Positions 26,200 to 35,282 of a stretch of DNA of 53,475 bases are shown here, piece after piece. The notes beneath the pieces are model-generated. The model saw only the letters and a list, made by a program, of their open reading frames with translations. It was not told the DNA's origin and made no database searches. The DNA is from Lachnospiraceae bacterium. GTDB lineage: Bacteria > Bacillota > Clostridia > Lachnospirales > Lachnospiraceae. The position numbers and the translations under genes are program-made. Every line of letters begins with the position of its first letter. Position 1 is the first letter of the stretch. Location: positions 1 to 53,475 of the forward strand of contig VSNM01000039.1 of the NCBI GenBank assembly GCA_009774245.1, given 5' to 3'.

Positions 26200-26855
26200 T
26201 AATCCACATCCTTCTCCAGTTTCTGCCTGTCAGCCATCTCCACAAGCGCCTGGTTGACATCGCGCTCGTAGTTTCGCATCTCCACCTCGAGCGGCGTCGG
26301 ATCGGAAGTCAGCCGCTTGCCGCCGATATGATTGTAAAATACGATAATGCCTGCCGCCAGACCGATTGAATATGAAATCTCAAGCGCCGTATACCCGTCA
26401 GACTCCACCCCCGTCACCAGCATATAGATTCTTCCCAGCACATCCTCCAGTGCGACGTCATTGTGAAACGCCATGATCGTAAACGCAGAGCCAAAAAAAC
26501 AGATCAGCGACACGAACGCGATCTTGACATACGCCCCGAATTTCTTTTTCTGTTCCGGCTTGTCATGCTGCAGCGAAGCCTTTTCGATGATGATGTCCGT
26601 CTCTCCGATACTCTCGACCGTGATTCCCGGACAGAGCTTTGTGATCTGTTCTATGATCTTCAGGACACTGATGACCACCCTCGGCTGTCCGTCCTGACGG
26701 AAGCGGTGTATTTTCAGGGACTCCGCCTTTGCCCTTACCGTCTCGTCCTCGCAGTAGACACTCGCCACATCGGAGAGCTCCACGTCCTCCTTTGCCAGCG
26801 CCACATTTTGTTTTGCCATGAGATACAACACTACATTTGCCACAAAAATAACCAT
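26199..26855 (-). CDS. spoVAA: Stage V sporulation protein AA
   Basis: The protein (218 aa from this start) has an N-terminal soluble domain (VALAKEDVELSDVASVYC ... PGITVESIGETDIIIEK) and two membrane helices (~118-137 and ~165-182), as in SpoVAA. The conserved LYLMAKQN precedes residue 17, so the start must lie at or near 26855. That ATG falls inside the right arm of an inverted repeat (26847-26915), with GGAAAGG almost touching it, so GTG codons at 26843 or 26831 are alternatives. It is first gene of the spoVAA-AB-AC unit. Confidence 0.85.
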   Translation of the reverse strand: MVIFVANVVLYLMAKQNVALAKEDVELSDVASVYCEDETVRAKAESLKIHRFRQDGQPRVVISVLKIIEQITKLCPGITVESIGETDIIIEKASLQHDKPEQKKKFGAYVKIAFVSLICFFGSAFTIMAFHNDVALEDVLGRIYMLVTGVESDGYTALEISYSIGLAAGIIVFYNHIGGKRLTSDPTPLEVEMRNYERDVNQALVEMADRQKLEKDVD

Positions 26856-26915
26856 GCCTTTCCGAAATTTTATTGCGAAGTACTATCGCAAAATTTCTTC
26901 CGATACATGGTTATT
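26847..26915. repeat. 69-bp inverted-repeat element overlapping the spoVAA start
   Basis: Outer arms AATAACCATG (26847-26856) and CATGGTTATT (26906-26915) pair perfectly. Inner arms around GAAATTTT..GCGA and TCGC.AAATTTC pair with a small bulge. It is non-coding except that the first spoVAA codons fall in one arm. Confidence 0.7.
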
Positions 26916-26947
26916 ATGTGTCTTAATTCATTTTTTATTCTTGTCTG

Positions 26948-27541
26948 TCATTCTTTTTGCATTTTTTCAAATGCACGCATACCCATCTGGACGCTAAATC
27001 TATCAAAGTCATCATTTCGGCTATCCTCAGCCTCCCATTTCAGAACTCCCTGGGCTGCTTTCAGCCTGTATGTCTTCACCGTCCGATCGGTATCCTCTTT
27101 TGCTCCCCATTCTATCGCCTGGTCAAAACTCATCTCTGTCAGGTCCATGTCATTGTAAATGACTGTAAGATCTTCAGCCGCAGACTTCCTCGCGAAAACG
27201 CCAAAGACAACCCCTTCCTTGGCGGAGCTGCTCAACTCCTTGGAAATATCCTGGTTTCCTCTCCATGGAACGTAGACATGAACCCAGAACTGCTCCCCTG
27301 CATCCTTAGCCAGACTATAGTAAAACCAGATATACTTATCGCCGTCCTTTGCAACATCCTGCCTGCCGGCGATATACACTTCATATCCCTGATCAATGAA
27401 ATCCTGCATGGTCGTTTTACCTAGCTCAATCGTGTACCCATCTATCGTAATCTCCATCGGCATTTCAGGCGCGCTGCTGCAGGCTGTGAGATTTAACAGT
27501 ATCAGAAACATGCCAGTCCAGACAATGAACTTTGCTCTCAT
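26948..27541 (-). CDS. Putative lipoprotein (197 aa)
   Basis: A type II signal peptide (MRAKFIVWTGMFLILLNLTACSS, lipobox LTAC) is followed by a soluble domain of unknown family (MEITIDGYTIELGKTTMQDFIDQGYEV and onward). The start at 27541 has AGGTGA 7 nt upstream and places the signal peptide at the N-terminus; an earlier in-frame ATG (27592) lies inside the previous gene. It is 26 bp downstream of the DUF3048 gene and probably co-transcribed with it. Confidence 0.8.
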   Translation of the reverse strand: MRAKFIVWTGMFLILLNLTACSSAPEMPMEITIDGYTIELGKTTMQDFIDQGYEVYIAGRQDVAKDGDKYIWFYYSLAKDAGEQFWVHVYVPWRGNQDISKELSSSAKEGVVFGVFARKSAAEDLTVIYNDMDLTEMSFDQAIEWGAKEDTDRTVKTYRLKAAQGVLKWEAEDSRNDDFDRFSVQMGMRAFEKMQKE

Positions 27542-27567
27542 CTCTATGTCACCTATCCCTTTGGTAT

Positions 27568-28731
27568 CTATTTGACCACAACATTCTGCCATGAATCAGA
27601 GGGCACCAGTGCGATGTATGTCTTGCCAGTATTGAGCACCAGCGGCTCGCCTGTCAGTCTGAGATAGATCGTCGGTGAATTTTCTGCCGCCTTAATCCAT
27701 ATCACCGGAATCATCTTCCCGTCCGAGATATAATACGCCGTGCGGCCTGAATCGATCGCGTTGTAGATCAGATATCCGTTTTTATCAAGCTGTGAAAACG
27801 TCGTATCCTGTATCAGCAGATTCTTAAACGAAAGCTGCGCATTGTTGTGCAGCGGATCTGTGTGCGCCTTGCCGTATTCGTAATAATCGTATGTATTTGT
27901 AGCCGCGTTGTAGACCAGCTTCGTCTGGTTATGCGGAAACACCTTGCTCAGATTGATTTCCGTACACGGCACAGCTTCGGGATAGATTGACAGGTCAATC
28001 TCTGCATCCGAGAACGCAAAATGCTGTCCGGGATAATATTCATTGTAATCCTTGGAAAATCCGGCCTTCTGTATCCTGCTCGCGATCTCGCCCGTGCACA
28101 CATATTCCGTATATTCCCTCTTTTTGCCGTTGTTGATACGCTTAAAGCCGCCGCTCAGATTGTTTGAGTAAGGCTTCGCGGCCCACTGATTGATATAGAA
28201 CGGGCCACCGTCATGGCACAGGATCGCATTCCACTCCGCCGCCAGCATAAAGTTGGTAGGTCTCACACTTCGTATGCTTCCAAACTGTGTGATTTTCCCC
28301 CAATCCTTCACGATCGCCATCAGACGCGTGATGCGCCCGTTTGCAGTGCTGTTCATCATCTCGTACACGATGTCAGCCTCAGTCAGTCCATAGTGCGGGA
28401 GCGCCGCCTTCTCATTGTCAACCATGATCGCCACCGGGCGCTGATTCTTCAGGCTGATATCAATCCACTCATTTGTCAGCTCGCTGCGGTACATGTTCGC
28501 CTGCGGCGTCGCCATCTGTGCAGTCTGCTGCAGCTGCACGTCCGCATTGGTCATATCGAGCAGTGTCACAGGCATCACATGCTCCTGCGCCGCATAGTCC
28601 ATTTCAACCTCTGTCACTGTCTCATTTCCTTTTTTCTCCACAGCCTGACTGCCTGGCAGGACAGACATCACCGTGATCGCCGCCAGTATCGCGGCACATG
28701 CCATCATACATTTTTGTTTTCTGTTTCTCAT
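27568..28731 (-). CDS. DUF3048 (YerB-like) exported protein
   Basis: The 387-aa protein has an N-terminal signal or anchor segment (MMACAAILAAITVMSVLPG) and the DUF3048 pattern: NQRPVAIMVDNEKAALPHYGLTEADIVYE, then ITQFGSIRSVRPTNFMLA and a C-terminal half with YYEYGKAHTD. B. subtilis YerB is a secreted or lipid-linked homologue of unknown function. AGGAGG lies 7 nt before the ATG at 28731; earlier in-frame ATGs have none. Confidence 0.87.
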   Translation of the reverse strand: MRNRKQKCMMACAAILAAITVMSVLPGSQAVEKKGNETVTEVEMDYAAQEHVMPVTLLDMTNADVQLQQTAQMATPQANMYRSELTNEWIDISLKNQRPVAIMVDNEKAALPHYGLTEADIVYEMMNSTANGRITRLMAIVKDWGKITQFGSIRSVRPTNFMLAAEWNAILCHDGGPFYINQWAAKPYSNNLSGGFKRINNGKKREYTEYVCTGEIASRIQKAGFSKDYNEYYPGQHFAFSDAEIDLSIYPEAVPCTEINLSKVFPHNQTKLVYNAATNTYDYYEYGKAHTDPLHNNAQLSFKNLLIQDTTFSQLDKNGYLIYNAIDSGRTAYYISDGKMIPVIWIKAAENSPTIYLRLTGEPLVLNTGKTYIALVPSDSWQNVVVK

Positions 28732-28843
28732 AGACCTTCCTCCTGATTTCATTGTTTTTATCCTGTTTTTATCCTGTTTCAACTCTGTCAATAACAAATC
28801 ATGCTCTCGTATATTTCATGACAGACAAAATCTGCCGACTGCC

Positions 28844-28852
28844 AGTATAACA
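28844..28852 (-). promoter_or_regulatory. Extended -10 promoter of the DUF3048 gene
   Basis: TGT-TATACT on the minus strand, an extended -10, lies about 113 bp upstream of the start. No good -35 is seen, as is usual for this promoter type. Confidence 0.45.
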
Positions 28853-28904
28853 CATTTTCCAGAAAATTGCACCTCTATTTAAAAAAATTAACAAAAAATA
28901 ATTA

Positions 28905-30362
28905 CTAAATTTTTTTCACTTTCACCCGGTCCAGTCTGCCATCCTGCCCCGCTCCGTGAATATGCCGCCCGTCCCTTCGAAAGCACTCTATGTAGTCCCA
29001 CACCTCCTGACTGATCCGCTCACCCGGATAAATCACCGGAATGCCGGGCGGATACGGCGCGATCAGCTGTCCCGCCACTCTGCCTGCCGCCTCCTGCCAG
29101 CAGACCATCTCTGTATCAGAAAAATACGCCCTCCGCGGCGTCATGACCTGCTGTGGAAGCTGCGGAAACGGCGGATATCTGTCCTCTCCCCGCAGAGCAG
29201 ACTGCCCCGCATACCTTCGGCCGATATCCATACACGCTGCGATCAGCCGGTCCACATCCTCGGCCTCATTTGCATATGTCACCACAGCCAGCACATTCTC
29301 ATAGTCCGCCAGCTCCATGTTGACAGCATATTCTTCAAAAAGTATTTTATCCAGCGCATAGCCTGTCAGACCGATATCCCTCGCCGATATCACCAGGCGC
29401 GTCCTGTCAATCCGCTCTCCGTCCATGCAGCGAAAGCCCGCGATACCCTGAATCCTGTCTCTCGCACCCTCCGCAAGCCGCAGCGCTTTCTCCATCATCT
29501 CCCTGCCATTCATGGCAAGCTCATACCTGGCGCAGTCAAGGGAAATCATCAGCAGATAGCTTGGACTCGTGCTCTGCACCAGCTGCAGATTCTGCGCGAT
29601 TCGCTCCAGCGCTGCCTCGCCCACACCATGATGCCTGATATGCAGCACTGAGCTCTGTGTCAGCGCTCCTGTGACCTTGTGCATACTCTGTACACAGACA
29701 TCGGCCCCCGCCTCGAGCGCTCCCGCCGGAAGCTGCTCATGAAAGTACAGATGTCCCCCGTGCGCCTCATCCACCAGCAGCAGCGCGCCGTATGCGTGAC
29801 AGACCTCCGCGATCGCCTTCAGATCAGAGCATATACCGTAATAGCTCGGGCTTACCAGAAACAATGCCCTGCAGTCAGGATTCTGCTCAAATCCTCTCCT
29901 GACAGCCTCCGCCGTGATCTCTCCCTGTATCGACCACGCATCCACCACCTCCGGCAGCACATACACCGGCTCTGCCCCCGACAGAATCAATCCCATCAGA
30001 GCAGACTTGTGTGCATTTCTCGCCACCATGATCTTCTCACCCTCGCGCGCTGCGCTGAGCAGCATCGCCTCATTTCCGCAGGTACTCCCATTGACGAGAA
30101 AAAAGCTCTGATCCGCCTGATAGAGCGCGCCAAGCAGCCGCTGTGCCTCACCGATCGCACCCTCCGGACTGTGCAGATCGTCCGTGAGCGGCGTCTCCGT
30201 CACATCGTATGCAAACACCTCTGTTCCGACACTGTCCGTCCAGCGCGGACTGACGCCCTTATCCAGTCTGTGCCCGGGTATCCTGAAATATGCTGGCTTC
30301 GTCCCGATCAACTCCGTCACCGCCTGAAGCAGCGGCGTCTCATTCTGATTCAATCCTGACAT
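28905..30362 (-). CDS. Orn/Lys/Arg decarboxylase (PLP, fold-type I)
   Basis: The 485-aa enzyme has the order of the family: FRIPGHRLDKG near the N-terminus, TEVFAYDVTETPLTDDLHSP, NGSTCGNEAM, HKSALMGLILSGAEPVYV, LVDEAHGGHLYFH and the PLP-lysine in SMHKVTGALTQ. The C-terminal part (YPPGIPVIYPGE) matches the small clostridial forms. It removes the carboxyl group of a basic amino acid in polyamine synthesis; which one is not decided. The start at 30362 has GGAG 8 nt upstream. An earlier ATG (30389) lies in the repeat next door. Confidence 0.9.
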   Translation of the reverse strand: MSGLNQNETPLLQAVTELIGTKPAYFRIPGHRLDKGVSPRWTDSVGTEVFAYDVTETPLTDDLHSPEGAIGEAQRLLGALYQADQSFFLVNGSTCGNEAMLLSAAREGEKIMVARNAHKSALMGLILSGAEPVYVLPEVVDAWSIQGEITAEAVRRGFEQNPDCRALFLVSPSYYGICSDLKAIAEVCHAYGALLLVDEAHGGHLYFHEQLPAGALEAGADVCVQSMHKVTGALTQSSVLHIRHHGVGEAALERIAQNLQLVQSTSPSYLLMISLDCARYELAMNGREMMEKALRLAEGARDRIQGIAGFRCMDGERIDRTRLVISARDIGLTGYALDKILFEEYAVNMELADYENVLAVVTYANEAEDVDRLIAACMDIGRRYAGQSALRGEDRYPPFPQLPQQVMTPRRAYFSDTEMVCWQEAAGRVAGQLIAPYPPGIPVIYPGERISQEVWDYIECFRRDGRHIHGAGQDGRLDRVKVKKI

Positions 30363-30381
30363 TCCTTTTTCTCCAATAGCA

Positions 30382-30449
30382 CTGCTCAAAAATCAGTTAC
30401 ATAGCCCACTATGCGCCTGATTTTTGAGCAATTTTTTAACAGTTCCTTA
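30382..30449. repeat. Degenerate family-1 hairpin element
   Basis: A perfect 14-bp stem TGCTCAAAAATCAG / CTGATTTTTGAGCA encloses CATAG-CCCA-CTATG, which resembles the CGTAGCCCGCTACG centre of the copies at 8561 and 36925. The right end AACAGTTCCTTA is their terminus. The left terminus is lost. It lies between the divergent decarboxylase and PHP genes. Confidence 0.55.
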
Positions 30450-30501
30450 ACATTTTACAATATCTGTGTTATATTTGTATATATAGCAAAGGAGGTAAAC
30501 C

Positions 30502-31299
30502 ATGTCCTACTTATACGAAGTCCATCTGCACACAACTGCTGCCAGCGCATGTGCCAGAAGCACTGGCGCCGAATATATTCCTTATTACAAGAATCTCGGT
30601 TACGACGGCATTATCGTGACAGACCATTTCTTTAACGGCAACTGCTGTGTCCCCAAAGATCTCCCCTGGGAGGAGCGTGTGGACATCTTCTGCAGCGGCT
30701 ATGAGGACGCCAAAGCAGCCGGCGACCGCCTGGGACTCAAGGTATTCTTTGCCTGGGAATGCCGGTTTGACGGCGATGAATATCTGGTCTATGGACTTGA
30801 CAAACAATGGCTCAAAGACCACCCTGACATCATGGAATGGGATCATGTCACCCACTATGAGAAGATCAGGGCGGACGGCGGGCTCGTCGTGCAGGCACAC
30901 CCTTTCAGGGAGAGGGACTATCTGTCCGAAGTGTATGTCCACCCGCATCAGTGCGATGCCTTTGAGGTGGCAAACTCCGGCAACCCGCACGAACAGAACC
31001 GTATGGCATACCGCTACGCCATGGAGCACCATATCACCATGACCGCAGGCTCCGACATCCACCATGTCGGCAGGACCGACAACGGGATGCTCTATGGCAT
31101 GGAGTTTGACAAGCCGCTGAACTCCATCGACGATTACGTCCGGCGCGTCAAAAGCGGAAGCGGCTTCTCACTCCACGTACCGCCAGAGCACCTTGCGTGG
31201 GAGGAGGGAACCACGAACCATCTTCCTGTATTTATATTCGACAGGGATAACACCCCCATCCCCACGCACAGTATCGACGACATTTTTGCCACTTTTTAA
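30502..31299 (+). CDS. PHP-domain phosphoesterase
   Basis: The 265-aa protein has the metal-binding pattern of the polymerase-and-histidinol-phosphatase superfamily: EVHLHTTAASACA, DGIIVTDHFFNG, FFAWECRFDGDEYLVYG, VVQAHPFRE and TAGSDIHHVG. Members hydrolyse phosphate esters with two or three metal ions; the substrate here is unknown. AAAGGAGG lies 6 nt before the ATG. It ends 4 bp inside the convergent trkH gene. Confidence 0.88.
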   Translation: MSYLYEVHLHTTAASACARSTGAEYIPYYKNLGYDGIIVTDHFFNGNCCVPKDLPWEERVDIFCSGYEDAKAAGDRLGLKVFFAWECRFDGDEYLVYGLDKQWLKDHPDIMEWDHVTHYEKIRADGGLVVQAHPFRERDYLSEVYVHPHQCDAFEVANSGNPHEQNRMAYRYAMEHHITMTAGSDIHHVGRTDNGMLYGMEFDKPLNSIDDYVRRVKSGSGFSLHVPPEHLAWEEGTTNHLPVFIFDRDNTPIPTHSIDDIFATF

Positions 31300-32756
31300 C
31301 CCTTGAGCCGCCCCCAGGTCGTCCTCGAGAACAAGATCAAGATCGGGAAAATCTCAAGCCTCCCCGCGAGCATATCGCCGATCAGCACCAGCTTTGACAG
31401 CCAGCTAAAATCCCCGAAATTGCAGGTAGGTCCCACCGCTTCGAGCCCCGGCCCGATATTGTTAAAGCAGGAAAGCACCGCTGTTAAGCTGGTCATGACA
31501 GAAAACCGGTCAAGCGATACCAGGATAAAGCTGATAAACAGGATGATGACATACGCAGACAGATATGCGTTGGTGTTCTCCAGCACCTTCTCATCAACCA
31601 TATGATCGTTGATTCTGACAACCTGCACCTTCTGCGGCGATATCGCGCGGCGCAGGTTTCTGCGCAGTCCCTTGACAATGATCAGCACACGCGCACATTT
31701 AAACCCGCCTCCGGTGCTTCCCGCACTCGCGCCAATCACCATCAATCCCAGAATTATCGATTTGGAAAACGACGGCCACAGGTCAAAATCCGTCGTGGCA
31801 TACCCTGTCGTCGTCACGATACTTGCCACCTGAAATGCCGCGTGGCGCAGCGTCTCCTCAAACGTATCATAAAATCCCCTCAGATTCAGCGTGATCAGCA
31901 CAATACTCCCAATCACTACCCCCAGATAAAGCCGCAGCTCTTCATCCTTGAGCACACTGACAAACTGACGCAGCAGCAGCATATAGTAACAGCTGAAATT
32001 GACGCCAAACAACAGCATAAACACGGTACAGACATTTTGTATATAGGGGCTGTACCCCGCGATACTGTCATTTTTGATGCCAAATCCTCCCGTCCCCGCC
32101 GTTCCATACGCCGTGCAGACCGCCTCAAACAGCGGCATACCCCCAAACAGCAGAAAAATAATGTTCACCACTGTGAGCAGAATATAGATCAAATATAAAA
32201 TCTTCGCCGTATCCTTCATCTTGGGTACAAGCTTCCCCACCTGCGGCCCCGGGCTCTCCGCCCGCAGCAGATGCATGGTAAATCCCTTGTTGCTCTCACC
32301 AGAAGCACCCACAGCCAGCACAAACACCAGCACACCCATGCCGCCCAGCCAGTGCGTGAAGCTCCTCCAATACAGAATCCCCATAGAGAGCTCCTCGATC
32401 TCCGATAAGATCGAGGAACCTGTCGTCGTAAACCCTGACACCGTCTCAAACAGCGCGTCCAGATAAGACGGTATCTCCCTCGACAGATAGAATGGCAAAC
32501 AACCCAGCAGACTCATCACAATCCAGCTGATACCGACACAGACAAGCCCCTCCTTCGCCTTAAAGCCCCTCCTGCTGCCCCTGCACAGCATCAATAACAG
32601 CAGTGACAGGACCAATATAATGACAATGCTTGCCGCAAATCCGATGCTCGCCATCTCTTCCTGTCTGACCAGACTAATGATCAGCGACGGAATCATAAAA
32701 AACGCCTCAACCAGCAGAATATGCCCTATAAATCTGCCCATCATTTTGTAATTCAT
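31296..32756 (-). CDS. trkH: TrkH-family potassium uptake protein
   Basis: The 486-aa membrane protein has four M1-P-M2 repeats. The selectivity-filter glycines are in SGFTTTGSS, GTAGTGGFG, IVTTTGYATTD and CFNNIGPGLE. It forms the K+ channel subunit of a Trk/Ktr system gated by the TrkA protein encoded directly upstream. The start at 32756 has AGGA 5 nt upstream; a TTG at 32780 just after the trkA stop is an alternative. Its 3' end overlaps the PHP gene by 4 bp. Confidence 0.94.
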   Translation of the reverse strand: MNYKMMGRFIGHILLVEAFFMIPSLIISLVRQEEMASIGFAASIVIILVLSLLLLMLCRGSRRGFKAKEGLVCVGISWIVMSLLGCLPFYLSREIPSYLDALFETVSGFTTTGSSILSEIEELSMGILYWRSFTHWLGGMGVLVFVLAVGASGESNKGFTMHLLRAESPGPQVGKLVPKMKDTAKILYLIYILLTVVNIIFLLFGGMPLFEAVCTAYGTAGTGGFGIKNDSIAGYSPYIQNVCTVFMLLFGVNFSCYYMLLLRQFVSVLKDEELRLYLGVVIGSIVLITLNLRGFYDTFEETLRHAAFQVASIVTTTGYATTDFDLWPSFSKSIILGLMVIGASAGSTGGGFKCARVLIIVKGLRRNLRRAISPQKVQVVRINDHMVDEKVLENTNAYLSAYVIILFISFILVSLDRFSVMTSLTAVLSCFNNIGPGLEAVGPTCNFGDFSWLSKLVLIGDMLAGRLEIFPILILFSRTTWGRLKG

Positions 32757-32780
32757 AATCGTCCTATTCCCATCCCTCAA

Positions 32781-34139
32781 TTATTCGAATATATCATTCA
32801 GCTTGTAGAGCACCCTGTCGGCGCTCGTCACGACAATCACCGTATCTCCACCCGCGAAGCTGGAATCCCCGTTTGGAATCTCAAGCTGCGCGCCGTGCAT
32901 AATGCACACCACCAGCACATTCTTCTTGATTTTCAGCTGTTTGAGCGGTTCCCCACAGTGAAGCGTGTTCCGGTCCACTATAAACTCCACGGCCTCCGCC
33001 TGGCCATCGGCAATCATGTACACCGTGAGCGCCGCCCCCGTCTGGTTCTGCATAGCGCGAACGTACTGCACGATATTATTACAACTCAGTTCCTTAGGAC
33101 AGATGATACTTCCTAGTGGAAGCGCATCCAGTATCGTATTGTTTTCCAGTCTTCCCAGCTTCGTGATGATCTGCGGAACCTTGCAGCTGCTTCCATAGAG
33201 GGATATAATGATATTCATCTCATCCACACCGGTAAGCGTCACCAGCGCGTCGCAGTCAGAAATTCCCTCATTGTCAAGCAGAAATTCCTTCGTGGCATCG
33301 CCGTGGATCACCGTCGCCTTCGGAAGCATATTGGCAAGCTGAACGCACTTCTCATAGTTCTGTTCCACGATCTGTACCCCGATGCCATTTTTTAACAGCA
33401 GCTGCGCCAGATAGAAGCTCACACGCCCTCCGCCGCACAAGATCACACGCTTTGCCTTGTGTGTGATAATCCCCAGATTTCTAAGCAGTGTTGTCAGCAC
33501 GTTGGTCGGCGCAGTCACAAATACCCTGTCACCCTCCATCAACACAAAGTTGCCGCCCGGCATGATCGCCTTGCCATTTCTGAGCACCGTACATACCAGA
33601 ATCTTACATTTGACGATATTGTACAGGTCATTGAGCGCGATGTTGCACAGCTTATGCCCCGCGCCCACACGCAGCTCCACGATTTCCACCCGCCCCTTTG
33701 CAAACGTATCCCGTTTGAGAAAGCCCGGATATTTCAACAGCCGCTCAATCTCCACAGCAGCCTGTCTCTCCGGATTGATCATCATGGAGAGCGCGAAGAG
33801 CCCCCGCATCTTAAAGATCTGATCGTTGTACTCCGGATTTCTGATGCGGGCGATTGTGTGGATGTCAGGATTCATACCATGTGCCGTCATACAGCAGAGC
33901 AGATTGACCTCATCCGCATTTGTGACCGCGATGAGCAGATCAGTCTCCCTGATCCCTGCCCGTTCCAGCGTCTCCATCGATGCGCAGTTTCCCTGTATGC
34001 ACATCACATCGTACCTCTCTTCAGTCGATTCCAGCACTTGCGGATTCGCATCGATCAACGTCAGATCATAGCCTTCCGCCGAGAGCTGCTTTGTGAGCAT
34101 CGTACCTACCTTGCCGTCACCTGCAATTATTATCTTCAC
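32781..34139 (-). CDS. trkA: Trk system potassium transport regulatory protein TrkA
   Basis: The 452-aa cytoplasmic protein has two RCK repeats, each with a nucleotide-binding Rossmann domain (IIIAGDGKVGTMLTKQL at the N-terminus; VILCGGGRVSFYLAQLL near residue 230) and a TrkA-C domain. It binds NAD(H) or ATP and gates TrkH. The start is taken as GTG at 34139 (AGGAGG 10 nt upstream), which puts the first Rossmann strand at residue 2. An ATG at 34244 would add 35 residues with no family match. trkH follows directly. Confidence 0.93.
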   Translation of the reverse strand: MKIIIAGDGKVGTMLTKQLSAEGYDLTLIDANPQVLESTEERYDVMCIQGNCASMETLERAGIRETDLLIAVTNADEVNLLCCMTAHGMNPDIHTIARIRNPEYNDQIFKMRGLFALSMMINPERQAAVEIERLLKYPGFLKRDTFAKGRVEIVELRVGAGHKLCNIALNDLYNIVKCKILVCTVLRNGKAIMPGGNFVLMEGDRVFVTAPTNVLTTLLRNLGIITHKAKRVILCGGGRVSFYLAQLLLKNGIGVQIVEQNYEKCVQLANMLPKATVIHGDATKEFLLDNEGISDCDALVTLTGVDEMNIIISLYGSSCKVPQIITKLGRLENNTILDALPLGSIICPKELSCNNIVQYVRAMQNQTGAALTVYMIADGQAEAVEFIVDRNTLHCGEPLKQLKIKKNVLVVCIMHGAQLEIPNGDSSFAGGDTVIVVTSADRVLYKLNDIFE

Positions 34140-34223
34140 GTCATTTCGTCCTCCTCTTAGCCACAGCGCCGCTCTGTCCGCAGCGCTGCTTGTTGCTTTC
34201 ACGTACATTATATCACCTATCCG

Positions 34224-34289
34224 AAAAAAGGCAATATAAATCAAGCAGGGGAATATTCCTGTGAATCCCCCTGCCCGATTTCATATTGC
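34224..34289 (-). terminator. Terminator of the DUF6033-type gene
   Basis: A long stem (outer GCAATAT/ATATTGC; inner GCAGGGG/CCCCTGC) is followed on the minus strand by six T (complement of 34224-34229). It lies just past the gene at 34307 and before trkA. Confidence 0.85.
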
Positions 34290-34306
34290 TTTTATTCTTA
34301 GAATTT

Positions 34307-35155
34307 TTATTCTTTTTCTGCCTCAGTTGTATCCCCAACTTCTTCGGGATGCAGCTTTGCCTTGATTGCCTTGATCAGCTCCTCGATGGAGGACGCCTCC
34401 ACCTTCTCTGTCTCCTGCTTTTTCTGTACAACCTTCTCCTGCCGCTCTTTCTCCGCTTTCTTCCTGTCAGCGCGCTTCTCCTCGATGCGCTCCTGCTCTG
34501 TCTTCTTATCTACTCTGCTGCTCTCCTCCATATCCTTCAGGAGCTTCACGGCATAGGAGACATTCCCGTCCTTATCCATCGTGACGCTGAAACCCTTCAC
34601 CTTCTCCGCATCCTCGCCGAGCTCCTCTTTTACCGTGTCAAATTTATCGCCCGCACCGCTGATGATCGCCTCATACTCTTCCCTTGCGGCCGGATCTGTC
34701 GCCATCTTCTCCAAAAGCTCCGGATTGATCAGCACACTGTACGCCTTATCGGTCAGCCCCGCATAGTAATCCTGCTCCTCATCCGTAGACCACTGCGCCA
34801 CGGAGAACTCCATATCGCCGTACTTCTCCCTGAGCTCCTGCAGCAGATTCTTCGCCGCGTCGCTAAGCTCGATGCCTTCCTGTACACCGTTTGCATCCAG
34901 CGCCTTGTACCCGGAGGACTCTGTGCGCTGCGGCCTGCCATAGCCAGCCTTCACATCGCGTGTCTGTCCGCTGTACTCGTATGTATCCTTGTCCGCGTTT
35001 GTCTGCCTGCTGTCCGCTGCAGCTTTCCTGCTCTGTGTCCTTCTGTTTACGCCCGTGATATTTCCCGCCAGAGCCGACTCGTCCTTGTTCGTCTGATTTG
35101 CAAAAAGTCCTGTATTGTTCAAGAGTGAACTGTAATTGATTCCATTCATGTTCAT
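34307..35155 (-). CDS. Hypothetical protein with basic/acidic coiled-coil tail (DUF6033-like)
   Basis: The 282-aa soluble protein begins with an Asn/Ser-rich N-terminus (NYSSLLNNTGLFANQTN). A central domain (DAAKNLLQELREKYGDMEF ... DEEQDYYAGLTDKAYSVL) and a long Lys/Glu-rich helix (~215-260) follow. The central part resembles a family common in Lachnospiraceae and labelled DUF6033, but function is unknown and the name is from memory. It is monocistronic, with AAAGG 5 nt before the ATG and a strong terminator. Confidence 0.75.
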   Translation of the reverse strand: MNMNGINYSSLLNNTGLFANQTNKDESALAGNITGVNRRTQSRKAAADSRQTNADKDTYEYSGQTRDVKAGYGRPQRTESSGYKALDANGVQEGIELSDAAKNLLQELREKYGDMEFSVAQWSTDEEQDYYAGLTDKAYSVLINPELLEKMATDPAAREEYEAIISGAGDKFDTVKEELGEDAEKVKGFSVTMDKDGNVSYAVKLLKDMEESSRVDKKTEQERIEEKRADRKKAEKERQEKVVQKKQETEKVEASSIEELIKAIKAKLHPEEVGDTTEAEKE

Positions 35156-35282
35156 ACCAACCTTTCTATATTATCATAATTATAAACGAATAGGTCATCC
35201 ATTCCCTACATTATCAGTTATACTTAATATCGGCATTCTCCGCGGCAAACTTTATAGTCCGAACCCATCCAGAGCACATTTT

